From Oscheius tipulae (Eukaryota > Nematoda > Chromadorea > Rhabditida > Rhabditidae): a DNA stretch of 64,000 bases. The stretch covers positions 5,332,001 to 5,396,000 of the forward strand of contig JASJZH010000003.1 of NCBI GenBank assembly GCA_037178975.1. Direction: 5' to 3'. The notes under the pieces are model-generated. The model searched no databases, was not told where the DNA came from, and was given only the letters and a program-made list of their open reading frames with translations. Within the stretch, counting starts at the first letter, position 1. Every line of letters starts with the position of its first letter. Shown here in pieces: positions 44,406 through 55,405 of the stretch. A program made the translations under genes and the position numbers.

Positions 44406-45672
44406 ATGAAACCCATTGAGAAGGTAGTAGATGGCGATAAACCGCCAAGTGTCGCAGCCCAGGCTCCACCATTTGACTTGGACAAAGCAGCTATCAGTTG
44501 CGCGGTATGCTTGGAAATTCTTCACAACCCTGTAAAGTAAGTACTTCCTTTGTTCCTAATGATTATATATATATACGATTTTCAGCATCTCCCCCTGCAA
44601 TCACAAGTTCTGTGGAGGTTGGTCATCATGCGCATTTCTATATCATAGTGTTCAGGATGCATTTTTCGATGGATGGACGGAAATCAGAGCTGTCCTCAGT
44701 GCCGAAACGGTGTTCATGACATCACAAAGGACGGATTTGCTGCCAAGATCTGTGAGGATTATCTCAAAGCCTACCCCGGTAAGCTTCTACTTGGTAGTCT
44801 TTAAAACCTAGTAAATTTGGTTTCGTTTCGGTGCGACAGACTTGATTAAATGCATTTGAAAAAAAATCAAATAACCAACTTTTAGGCCAGTGTCGTTCCC
44901 AAGTAGTCAAGAATGAATTGGACCAGAATGAACTCCATTACCTGCAAAAGCTCAAAGATAGGATGGACCGCACTGCAAGTGTTGCACAAGCTCATATGCA
45001 AAATTTCGGCCGAGACAATATTCATCGCGAATTCAGACGCGAACACGGTATTATTGGTGGAGGCGTCCGTCGTTTATCTCGTAATCCTTCCCACAGGTTG
45101 GATCGGTTGTTTCTTATCTATTTTCTAATTTTAGAGGATTGCATCTGACTCCCTGCAGATATCGCGACCACCAATGGGCTCAGCGTATCAAGCGCTTGCG
45201 TGAACAGCTTCATATTCCTGCCAGAGCAGTCACTCCTCCTCAGCACATCGAACCTGCTGCTTCTAGGCGTATTCCTGGAGAACATGGAGGAATTATCTTC
45301 GGTGTCATGCGCGCTTTAGGCAGCTTTGATTAATTTGCCACCTTTTAATGTTTTTTTTTTTTTTAGAAACTCCTCCTCATGTACGCCAATTGAGAGCTGC
45401 TCGTTTTGGTACGGCTGGCCGTCGTCTGGTATACCCTGCTGGAGGAACCAATCGTGTTCCTTCTCCTCCCCGTCAAAACTTAAGCCGTGACGAAAGACGT
45501 GCGCGTCGTGAACGTCGTAGGCAGGAAGCTGAGAGACAACAAGCAGTACATGATCCACGCGGTATTCTAGTTTGTTCCAAACAATCATCGCTAGATTTTA
45601 GCTATTCTTCAATTCTTTATTGGACGTCTATCTGCTGAGCACATTGATGAAGATACTTCTTCCCGTAGCTAG
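44406..45672 (+). CDS. CHFR-like RING-finger E3 ubiquitin ligase
   Basis: A C3HC4 RING: ISCAVCLEILHNPVN, ISPCNHKFCGGCIFRWMDG, NQSCPQCRNGVHDI, followed by DGFAAKICEDYLKAYPG. The L-H-x-x-V spacing, WM after the sixth ligand and the helix ending in YP are like CHFR, the mitotic checkpoint ligase. All eight zinc ligands are present when the intron after CNHKFCG is removed. The rest is Arg/Gln-rich (RIKRLREQLHI, DERRARRERRRQEAERQQ). No FHA domain precedes the RING: the ATG at 44406 is only 29 codons before it. Splicing the last small intron (gtattctag...gattttag) gives a C-end RLSAEHIDEDTSSRS at 45672; without it the stop is at 45638. Confidence 0.65.
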
Positions 45673-46465
45673 AACCTAGGTGGTATATTACGTGTTTCAC
45701 ATCCAGACCATTATGTTTTTGTAACCATCCCTCAGTTTATTTTAAATTGTGTTGTTCAGCTTTATTTTAAAAACATTCCCATTCTTTTTGGCTATGTTAT
45801 ATTTCATAATTTTCCACGCGACCTAATAAATGCTGTATTTTTTTGTCTCTGCTGAATCTATCTAAAAAGTCGGGCAGCTACTTAAAGGGTAGGAAATATC
45901 TCGCTGAACTCAAACTAAAGACAAGGTATACGCACGTGGATTCTGGAACAAACAGGACTTTTAAAGCTTTCTGTCATTTCACTTTCGTTGTTATTTCTTT
46001 TTTTTCACATTTTCTGCTTTACTGATCTGTCAAAAGAAACTAGGGTTAAAGCGTAGTTGCCCACAAAAGCGGCGATCTTGAGCTTTATTTTATTCTCGCC
46101 TTGCGTTGCCAGCCAAAATCATTTTCATTGTTGCCCTTGTCCAGATTCATTTTTTCATTTGATTGCATCCATAAATCCTAGGGCTAACCATCCGGCGTAA
46201 GTCTGCTCTACTGCGAGCAACCGTCATGTTTTTAGAAGCCTAGAGATGTCCCTGTTCTCATTACTTTCTCTCATTATCACAATTCCGAAGAGGCTTGGCG
46301 TGTACAATCTATCTTTCCCTATACAATTCTTAGTTTTTTCGGTATACAGTATTTTCTTGGCGTTTGTAATTTTAAAACATTGCTGCACATTGGAAGATGA
46401 AAAGACGTTTCATTTTTTCCCTCTTTCTTCTCTAAATTTTCAATGTACAATTAATACATTTCAGT
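45673..46465. other. gap between the RING and cullin genes
   Basis: About 790 AT-rich bases with long T runs, including the RING gene 3' UTR (AATAAA near 45826). It ends in CATTTCAG one base before the cullin ATG, a probable trans-splice acceptor. No coding sequence supported. Confidence 0.4.
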
Positions 46466-49228
46466 ATGACCGCAGGACAGGACGTTAGTAAAGTATGGGA
46501 CGACCTGCAGAAGGGCTTGACGATCGTCTTTGATGGAAATTCCATGCTTCCCAACGACTCGTTGACCTACAAACGATACATGGAGCTTTACTCGTAAGTA
46601 CTCGTTCGGATCAATTTCAACTCGTTTAAATCTAGGAATGTGTTCAATTATTGCTCCCAGACAAACTCTCTTACCCCTCAAGAAAATCGAGATAACAGCA
46701 ACGGGAGTAGTAATCTACGAACTGGAAGACATCGCAGAGATTCACAGCAGAATGGGAATCAGGCGTATTTTTCGACTGATTTCAGAGGAATTGAGCTTTA
46801 TATGAGCCTCAAGAAGTTCATTGAGGCTCACGTTACGCGGATTCTTGAGGTTTTTCTATCTCTGTGGTCTTTGTACAATCTTTTTTTTTATAGAAAGGAG
46901 ACAACATGCGGGGAGAGGAGCTTCTATCCTTCTACAATAAGGAATGGGAGGGCTTCCGGTTCTGTGCAAAAGTCGTGGATGGCATCTTCTCCTATTTGAA
47001 TAGGCACTGGATCAAAAGGGAAGTGGAAGAGGGGAACGAAACTATTTACGTGGTATACATTGTAAGTTGCATTTTTTGTGTTTTAATCTAATAATTCAGC
47101 TCTGTCTTGTCGTCTGGAGAGACACTGTCTTCACGAAGATGAACGAACGGATCGCGGACGCTGCTCTTGAGCTGATCAAGCAAGAACGCGATGGCTACAC
47201 TATCAATCGGAGTCTCATTAAAGGCGTTCTCGAATCCTACGGTACGTAACTTGTTTTCGAAAATATGCTTATTCTTTTAGTGGAGCTTGGTCTTGACGAA
47301 AAGGACGACAGCAATGATGGCAGCGGAAAACGCTACGAAGTCTATCGCGAACGGTTCGAGAACAAGTTCCTGCAAACGACGGAAGATTATTACGAGATCG
47401 AAGCAAACGAATTCATGCGGAACAATTCCTTGACCGACTACATGAAGAAGGTGGAGAATCGACTCTCAGAAGAGACTGAGCGATGTATGTACTACATCAA
47501 CCATCTCACCGAGCCCAAACTTTTGAAGAGAGCCGAAAAGGTTCGGGTCGTTGCAAAAAAGCAAATCAATCTGTATTCAGGTGCTTATCTCGAATCGCCT
47601 CAGCTCCTTCCAGAAACAGTTTGGAGCGTTACTCGAGAACCGAATGGACGACGATCTGGCTCGGATGTACAAGCTGTGCGAGCGTGTCGATGAAGGACTC
47701 GCAAATCTGAGAGTAGCCCTGGAACAGCATATCACTCGTGAAGGACTCGGTGCTATCGAGCGTGTGGGAGAAAGCGCCAACACCGATCCGAAACTCTACG
47801 TGACGACCCTTCTTGAAGTTCATCAACGATACTCACATCTGGTGGAACAGGCTTTTAAGAACGAAAGTGGATTCATCCAGGCTCTGGATAAGGCGGCTAC
47901 GACCTTCATCAACAGAAATTCTATCACTACTAAAGGCGATCAAGTCTCTATCAACAAGTCGCCAGATATGCTCGCCAAGTATTGCGACCAGCTCCTGAAG
48001 AAGACGAACCGAGCCATGGATGACAATGCTCTGGAGCAGACTCTCAGCCACGTGGTATGTTTTTAATTTCAGATTTTCTTATTTTTTTTTCAGATGATTG
48101 TCTTCAAATACATTGAGGACAAGGACGTCTTTTCTCGGATTTACACCAAATTCTTCTCGAAGCGTCTCATCTACGAGACCAGTGCTAGCGAAGAAGCCGA
48201 AGTCAGTTTCATTGGCAAGCTGAAGTCGTCGTGTGGTTTCGAGTACACCAGCCGTATGTCCAAGATGATCAGTGATATCCAGATCAGCAAGGTATCACGC
48301 CCTTTTATCCATCAATACTTATTTTTCAGGGTCTCACCACCGATTTCCGCCAAGCCATGAGCTCTAGAAATATCGAACTGCCGGATCTCAGTATCACTAT
48401 TGCCAGCACAGGGTCCTGGCCAATGATGTCGCTGTCAACTTTTCAACTGCCAGGAAGACTCGGCCAGTGTATTGATCAGTTCAAGAAATTCTATGACGAG
48501 AAGCACAACGGAAGAAAGCTGACCTGGGTCCTTACACAATCCCGTGGAGAGATTTTCTGTAACGGATTCAAGCCCAAAAAAATCTTCATCGTCAGTTCAA
48601 TGTTCAGATAGTTTTATGATCCAGTTTAGGTCACGACCTCCCAAATCGCCGTTCTCATGCTTTACAACGACTCGTTGACCTACACTGCCAAGTCCATTGT
48701 CGATAATCTGCAGATGGATAAGAAGATGGCCGCCCAAACCATCTCCTCCCTCATCAAAAACAAGGTGCTGATTGGAGAGGAGCCCGACGCGAGAGGAGAG
48801 TACGATGATGACAAAGAGTTCAAGTTGAATCAAGGATATACCAACAACAAGTATAAGGTAACCATTGTTTGTTTTTCTTTACTCAGCCATCCACTCAGGT
48901 TGACCTCTCGAAGGCCGTTATGCGAACTGATCCCCGCCAAGAGAATCAGGAGATCACGAGAAACATAGACGAAGATCGCAAGAGTGTTATAAACGCCTGT
49001 ATCGTCCGGATTATGAAAATGAGGAAGAGTCTCTCTCATCAGTTGCTCTTAGCCGAGGTATTTATCCTCCAACTACAGTCGCATAGCATATTTTAGGTTC
49101 TGCAACAGTTGTCTAGTCGCTTCAAGCCCAAGGTCGACCTGGTCAAGCGCTGTATTGGACAGCTGATCGAGAAAGAGTACATCAAGCGGAGCGAAGAGCA
49201 GCGTGAACTCTACGAGTATATTGCTTAA
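46466..49228 (+). CDS. cul-1: cullin-1, scaffold of SCF ubiquitin ligases
   Basis: It starts [20 protein letters not shown]. The N-terminal cullin repeats bind Skp1/F-box proteins ([47 protein letters not shown]-like segments, [33 protein letters not shown]). The cullin homology domain follows: [56 protein letters not shown] and [17 protein letters not shown]. The C-terminal winged helix has [20 protein letters not shown], in which VRIMKMRK holds the lysine modified by NEDD8, and ends [17 protein letters not shown], the cullin signature end. An insert rich in Asn/Ser/Arg ([19 protein letters not shown]) lies in the first repeat. A long 3' region follows, with AATAAA near 49586. Confidence 0.96.
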
Positions 49229-49680
49229 ATCCTATACCATCCCTCCCGGTAGTAAAACTATCATCTTCTCGGCTAATGTATATAAGCTCGTCGATACTCT
49301 CTTTTCTTACTGTTCTATAGTCAAGTCTTTTACTGGTGCCTCAACCATCTCTCTATCCCCGTGTATGAATTGTCGACTATCCTCCCCCTTCTCGGTCACA
49401 TCTGTTGACCCCTCAGTTATTGCTGCTGCCAAATGTCGTAGTCGCGCGCGGGCTCTGCACATTTTCCCCCTTTTCCCAAGCTGTACTATCTGTGTCTCAA
49501 AATCTATTTTGACGTATTCAAATCTCGGTATATTTGTTTTAGCGTGTTTCTCCCTACGAGGTTTGACATTGTTTCTCTCAAGCCAATAAACGGCCGAAGT
49601 ACTTTTCCATCGTTATCTTTTTTACGGGGTCTCCCTAGAATATACAATGGAAAAAGTGGTCTAAAATAATTTATGGCCAG
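49229..49680. other. cullin-1 3' region
   Basis: About 450 bases, T/C-rich, with AATAAA near 49586 and ending in TTATGGCCAG directly before the next ATG. Open frames here look like chance. Confidence 0.4.
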
Positions 49681-51563
49681 ATGTGGGTTTTCTTCCTTCT
49701 CGTGTTCCATTCAACGTCTGCTTTATTCCCTGGAAGGCCTCCCGATGAAGGAGATATTCGTCATCTCTATCCAATCTGCTCGATAGCGGTATTATTGGTT
49801 TGAATCCCTAACAATACCTCGATAGATTGGTCTAATTGACCATTCTCATGTTCTCCCGTATCTTCTCGGCTCCTTGGAGAACCTCGATTACCCTAAAAGC
49901 CGTATTCATCTTGAGCTGCATCTTTTGGGGAAGGAAGACACCACGAGAGAGCAAGTTTTGTGGTGAGCGAACCGGGAAGAAAGTATTAATATTCTATTCA
50001 GGTGGAAGTCCTCAGTTGCCGATCTTTTTGCGTCTGTGAATGTTGTTCAAGATGCAGAAAATTGGGAAGAGACGGCTCTGCGGAATGCTCGACTCAAGAA
50101 ATCCTCGAAAGTGTTAATAACAACGGGAAACAATCTGATAAGAAACGAGAAGATTCTACAGGTTTGGGTATCAAATTTGAGTAATCGAACTGTACAGGAT
50201 CTTTCCTCGGAAAAGGAGCATGTTATTGTGACAGCTTTGATGGGACCGGCTGGACATGAAGAACCCGTAAATATTGACGAAGTCCCTGAGGGAGAAGAAA
50301 CCAGGAAAGAGGTAACCAAAAATTAATACTCACCAAAATTAGCCGGTTTCAGATCTTCTCGGCATATTTCCCCATGCTCATCCAGCTATCCGAGATGGAC
50401 AGTTCGTATCTGACATTCGACTCCCAGAATTTGCCAAATTTCAAAGGAAGTGACGAGCCATTGGATGTAAGGCAAAGTATTTCAAAAACTCGCTTGTTGC
50501 TCAGGTTTTCTACGAGTCTGCCCGCAGGATGGGCGTAAAAATCTACCTAGATTCCGGGCACTATCACGGAGTCTACTTTAGCGATTTACTCGACTTACCA
50601 CAGCAGCGAAGGCTCGTGAGTCGATATCAACTTATTCTTACTTCTTATTCAGCTACGTTATCATCTCTGTGACTTGATTGCGGACGATACTTCTCTCCCA
50701 ACGTATTCGAGAACTGTCAGATCCTGGACACCCGATCCTGAACTTTGGAACGTCGACAGAATCTACTTAATCAATTTGAAAAGACGTCCAGACCGTTTGA
50801 AGAGGATGACCAAAATTTTTGAAGTTTTGGGAATCGACTATACTCTTTTGGAAGCATCTGACGGACGCAACTTGCCCTCTGATTTGAAAATCACTCCCAT
50901 TGCTGGCTACGAAGATCCTATCACGAAGAGACCTCTCACGACTGGAGAAATCGGGTGCTTTCTCAGCCATTACAGGATTTGGAAAGAGGTCGTCAGCCAG
51001 AAACTGAAGAGAGTCATTGTTTTCGAGGACGATCTCCGATTTTCACTCGACGGTATGGAAAGAGTCAAAGAAGTTCTGGAAGATCTGGACTCTTCCAGAA
51101 GAGACTGGGATCTAATCTACTTGGGTAGGAAGAAAATGGATATCGAAGAGGTATGCGATCAAAAGATCAGAAGAGAATAACAGTTATAGGACCAATGGAT
51201 TCCCTTGCACAGGCATCTCAGCACAGTTGGCTATTCCTACTGGACTCTTGGCTATCTCTTGAGTCAGTCCGGAGCAGAGAAACTGCTGGCACCGAAGCCA
51301 TTGGATAGACTCGTTCCCGTGGATGAGTATCTTCCGATCATGTTCGACCGTCATCCTAAAGTGGTGAGAATGACAGAAAGAAGACTTTACATAAGCAAAT
51401 TCAGAACTGGATGACTCACTTTCCGACCCGCAATCTCGACGCATACACTCTCTATCCTCTCGTCGTATTTCCCCAGAAATATACTCACGAGGCCGGCTAT
51501 GTGACGGATACGGAGAACTCTTCTTTCTACACAGTCCCAGTTTCTTCGAAGGACGAACTCTAA
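49681..51563 (+). CDS. GT25 procollagen galactosyltransferase, ER-retained
   Basis: Adds galactose to hydroxylysine of collagens (COLGALT family) in the ER lumen. The start at 49681 gives MWVFFLLVFHSTSALFPGRP, a signal peptide, and directly follows a CCAG acceptor. A 28-nt intron leads to HVLPYLLGSLENLDYPKSRI, the GT25 N-terminal motif. Then follow ENWEETALRNARLKKSSKVL, the catalytic domain IYLINLKRRPDRLKRM, TLLEASDGRNLPS, TTGEIGCFLSHYRIWKEVV, VIVFEDDLRFSLDG (ExDD metal site), WDLIYLGRKKM and GYLLSQSGAEKLLAPKPLDR. The protein ends VSSKDEL, a true ER-retention signal. The N-terminal acidic site is less clear (no evident DAD motif) and some N-terminal exon joins are uncertain. The length is near 570 residues, typical for the family. 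Confidence 0.88.
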
Positions 51564-51768
51564 CTGTTACTTTTTCTTTTGTTACGCTTTACATCTCCAC
51601 GAGTCTCTCACTTGCCTTAATCTCTCCTGGTGCATAATCAAGCTTTTCTCTCTTGCCATAATGAACTCTTTTGTGAAAGCATAGTTTGTAGAAACTTTGG
51701 TTTTATCCTGACAATATTTGACAAATCAAAGTTGTCAGACAGGAAAGACATATGCAGACAGACAAAAT

Positions 51769-52834
51769 ATGGGATGTGCGTGGTCGACAGAAGTTGATCT
51801 CGTCGGAGATGGAGTCCGAATCCATACAATTAAGGAGCTGGCTCAAGGAGGATTTAGTCAAGTTTTTCTGTGCGAGGATGTCGACAGTCGAGAGAAGTAC
51901 GCCGTCAAAAAGATACAGATAACTCAGCCGGCAGAGGAGACCAAAGTTCGATTCGAGGTTTGTTTGTTATTCCCCATTCAGAGCAAATTTTTATTTCTAG
52001 GCGGAACAGCACAAAATGGCCTCGGAGACAGCGAACATCGTGCCGCTACTAGCTCTAATCGAGTTCGACTCTGCCTTACACCTCGTCTTTCCCTTCTACA
52101 GTAGAGGAACTGTCGCCGATATGCTGTTCCAGAGGAGGAAGAACAATGAGTATCTGTCTCAGGCTCAGGTAACATCTAATTCACTTTTCAATAGACTTTC
52201 ATTCAGGTGGTCAAGTTCACTCTCGATCTATGTTCCGCCCTTTCAGTCGTCCATTCTCAGCGTGTGACTCACAGAGATCTCAAGACGGCCAATCTGATCA
52301 TCGATAATACGGGAAACGCTCTTCTGATGGATTTCGGATCGGCCATGAAGATTCCTCTGGTGATCGAGGACGCCAAGATGCGACAGAAGATGGTCGACGA
52401 CTGTGCCGAGAACTGTAGCATGCCCTACAGAGCTCCAGAACTGTTCTCCTGTGACATCGGGACAGTCATTGACGAGAAAGCTGATTTATGGGTTCGTTCT
52501 TTCTCCATTTTTTTTTAAAAACATATTCCCCTTTAGTCATTGGGGTGTTGCATCTACGCTCTGTGCTATTTCGTCTCGCCTTTCGAGCTTGCCTACGAGA
52601 GAGGAGACAGTATTGCCTTAGCCTCTCAATCTCCCCACAAAATCAACTTCCCGACCGATGCTCCGTACGTTTCGCTTGTTTTTAGTTGAACAAAGCTTCA
52701 GATACGACGATCAATTGAAGGATGTCATTCGGAAGATTCTCAAGACTGAGCCAGGGGAACGCATGCCGTTGGATGAGATCAAAGTAGCTGTGGAAATACT
52801 ATCCACGGTTGCAGGAAATGTACACACTGTCTGA
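51769..52834 (+). CDS. STK16/MPSK1-type Ser/Thr kinase
   Basis: It starts MGCAWS: Gly2 for myristoylation and Cys3 for palmitoylation, as in STK16 (MPSK1), a Golgi/membrane-associated kinase. Motifs: IKELAQGGFSQVFLCED (glycine loop), YAVKKIQI (lysine), VFPFYSRGTVADML, VTHRDLKTANLII (catalytic loop), LLMDFGSAMKIPL (DFG), ENCSMPYRAPELFSC (the family's APE with YRAPEL) and LGCCIYALCYFVSPFELAYE, then HKINFPTDAP. The DFGS and S-P-F-E pattern marks the NAK family. About 320 residues, like vertebrate STK16 (305). The start is 205 bases after the GT25 stop, on the same strand. AATAAA lies near 52865. Confidence 0.9.
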
Positions 52835-53474
52835 CTGTGATACGCTAAAAGAGCTTTAGTGTCATAATAAATTCACTTTCTTCCAACGTCTCATGTATCA
52901 ATAGTGAGACATAAGGGACAGTTCCGCTCAATCCTTCAGTGGACCTCATTTCGAAGAAATCTATTTCAAAGCTTCTTCACTCGTATCAAATTCCAGTTGC
53001 TCATTTCCTGTGCATACGAGGAGCCGTGACAGTAACGATAATTCTAGTTGTTCGTGCTCTGAATAGTCACAACAGAGAATAGTGTTTCCGAGATTGTAGT
53101 AGACGATAAGTCCCGACTGCACTCGGAACCGATAGTCATCCGTCGGTCTGTTGACTTTTAAAGTACGAAGGTTATGATGTCAGCTGTTTACTATTGTCCT
53201 CTCGGTCTGGGTCATTCGTTTCTATTAGAATTTCTGTTATTCAAAAGTGTTATTCTCCTCAGTCGTGTGTTTTCACTGACGACATTCGGCCATTTAGGTC
53301 CTGCCAGGTTTCTCACATAAAACTTTCTTGAGAAGTATTTGATAGAGAACACTTCCTTATGAGCATTGTTTTCCTATCGTGCCCATAAAGCGGCACAATG
53401 ATATCGATTATGTTTTTGACAACTTTACTCCGTTTCTCCGTATTTTCTTTCAAAACAAAGTGTTTCAGTTCAGT
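52835..53474. other. gap between STK16 and EAK-7
   Basis: 640 bases: kinase 3' UTR with AATAAA near 52866, then unremarkable AT-rich sequence ending in the acceptor TTTCAGTTCAG two bases before the next ATG. Confidence 0.4.
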
Positions 53475-54891
53475 ATGGGAAACAAGGAATCACATCATCA
53501 TCACCAAGATAAAAAAGCGCCGAAAAGAGACAAGAAAATAACCGAGGCGTTCGGAAGATTGACCTCAAACGAGGAATTGGTTTTTGAAGATCTCAAGGTA
53601 GTTTTTCAAGAGTTGTAGTTCACTAAAAAGTTCAGTACACCTTCGGAGAAGAATTAGCTGTTTGTCTGTGGGATTATTTGTCAGCAGAGAAGGGAAACAG
53701 ACATGGAATAACGATTGACGAGTTCGAGAAGAAGGCTCACCCTCTGTTGGGAGAGAACAGCAGTCTCTACTCATCCAGTGAGTTTCTCATATGACCTGTT
53801 TCAATCTATATATGTCAGTTTTGAAACCGGAGAAGACCTTGATAAAAGTCAGTTCTGTTGCGGCTGGAGTGGCTACGAGCGATGCGGATGCACATTTCAG
53901 AAAGACGTTAGAAGATGATCTGGTTAGGCAGGGTACACAAATTGAACTGGTAGTCTTTTCAGAAAAAGAAGAACGAACATCTTGACATTCGAGCCTGGGT
54001 CAATCAAGAAGCACCTAGACTCTGCGAGGGAGTTCAATTTCTTGTCCAGGAGAAACTTTGTGACTATAAAGGGGTCGGTAGTCAGAAGAAACCCACTCCA
54101 TTTGAAGAGTTTAGATCCGATACGAGTACGATTCAAACATTCTGACTCCCTTGGAAATGTGGTTTGTTAAGTGTTCTCTTCCAGTCATCTTCTTCCCGAA
54201 GGTGAGAGTCAAGAGGTTCCAAGTTTCAAGAGTACAGGTTATGCCGGGAGAAACATCTAAATGGACAGCTCTCTATAGCTCAGCAAATGATGGGATCAGT
54301 ATTATTCGCTTCGATGCGAATGTCATTGACTATCGAGGACCGACTGTGGCCATCTTCCAGATGCACGACAAGAGTAAATTCATCTTGGCATCTGATCAGG
54401 AATGGAGGTGAGTTTTCAGCTATTCTCTCGGCAACCTTTCTTTCAGACACAGTGGTAACCGATTCGGTGGCGTAAACTCGATGTTCCTCGAGGTCTATCC
54501 GCGTATTATGAGAGTTCAAGACTGCACGAACTCAATTTACTGCAACTTCAAGATGAGAGCAGCCTCGATGGGACTATCCTTTAAAGAAATCATGAAGATT
54601 GATAAGGACATGTCGAATGTTGAGGCTATTGAAGTGAGCATAGGTTGTTCTCAAGTGCAACGAACGTTTCAGGTCTGGGGATGTGCGAGTGCTGATACTC
54701 TGACCGAACTGAAGAAGTTAAAGGATTGGCAAAATCAGCAGGCTGAGAGAAATAAGAAGGTACCACTGCCTGGAAACTGGGACGACAATCCGGACAAATC
54801 CATCATGGAAATGGCCGGTCACAACTTTTCCAACGAGAGACAACTCATGGAATTCGAGGCAAAGAGGAGACAAGAGACCGAGGGACAATAA
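53475..54891 (+). CDS. eak-7: EAK-7/MEAK7-type TLDc-domain protein
   Basis: It starts MGNKES, an N-myristoylation site as in EAK-7, which acts with DAF-16 (nematode) and, as MEAK7, in lysosomal mTOR signalling. An HHHH run follows. Next are an N-terminal helical domain (EAFGRLTSNEELVFEDLK, LWDYLSAEKGNRHGITIDEF) and a middle helical region (LRAWVNQ-type, LCEGVQFLVQEKLCDYKG). The TLDc domain has TALYSSANDGISIIRFDANV, GPTVAIFQMHDKSKFILAS, RHSGNRFGGVNSMFLEVYPR and VWGCASADTLTELKKLKDWQ. The tail has EMAGHNFSNERQLMEFEA, matching the SGHSRH end of MEAK7. Two introns (39 and about 59 nt) must be removed to keep frame near IIFFPKVRVK and EVWGC. About 390 residues, slightly short of MEAK7. Confidence 0.85.
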
Positions 54892-55405
54892 GCTACTTTT
54901 CTTCTGTGATATTTTCAGAAAAAAAAATGTGTACTCTTTCCACCCCCAACTGTTGCTCTTTAACTGGTTTTGTAGATACGGTATGTGACGTTAGAACAAA
55001 AATTTGTGCGCAAGTTTACGGCATTGAAATTGCGTATTTGCCAGAAATGGCGGCCGGTATCTTATTGGCCTTCTGTCTATGTTTCTTGTTATTTTTTCTT
55101 GCAATTCCCCTTCCATTTTTGCTAAAGCATTTTGCGGGTACAAAGTATCGCTCGTCGCTTGTGAGAAGTAGGCGAAATCATACATTTGAAGCAAAAAACT
55201 GTTTCGAAACGCAGGCTATATATACTTTGCATTCCGCCGCTTTTCCATTTTCTCTGCAAAAACTTGAATATAAAACCACAAACAAACGCTCTTTCACACC
55301 TCTTCTCATCGGCACACCCAAAACGATCTTTTACAGAATTTGTGTTGTTTGACTTCAGTTTACTAAAAGTTGTCGACTGCCTTCGCATAATAAAGTTGCC
55401 TTACA
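54892..55405. other. gap between EAK-7 and LENG8
   Basis: About 510 bases. A TATA-like CTATATATAC occurs at about 55217-55226. Open frames on both strands lack motifs. It probably contains the LENG8 promoter. Confidence 0.35.
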
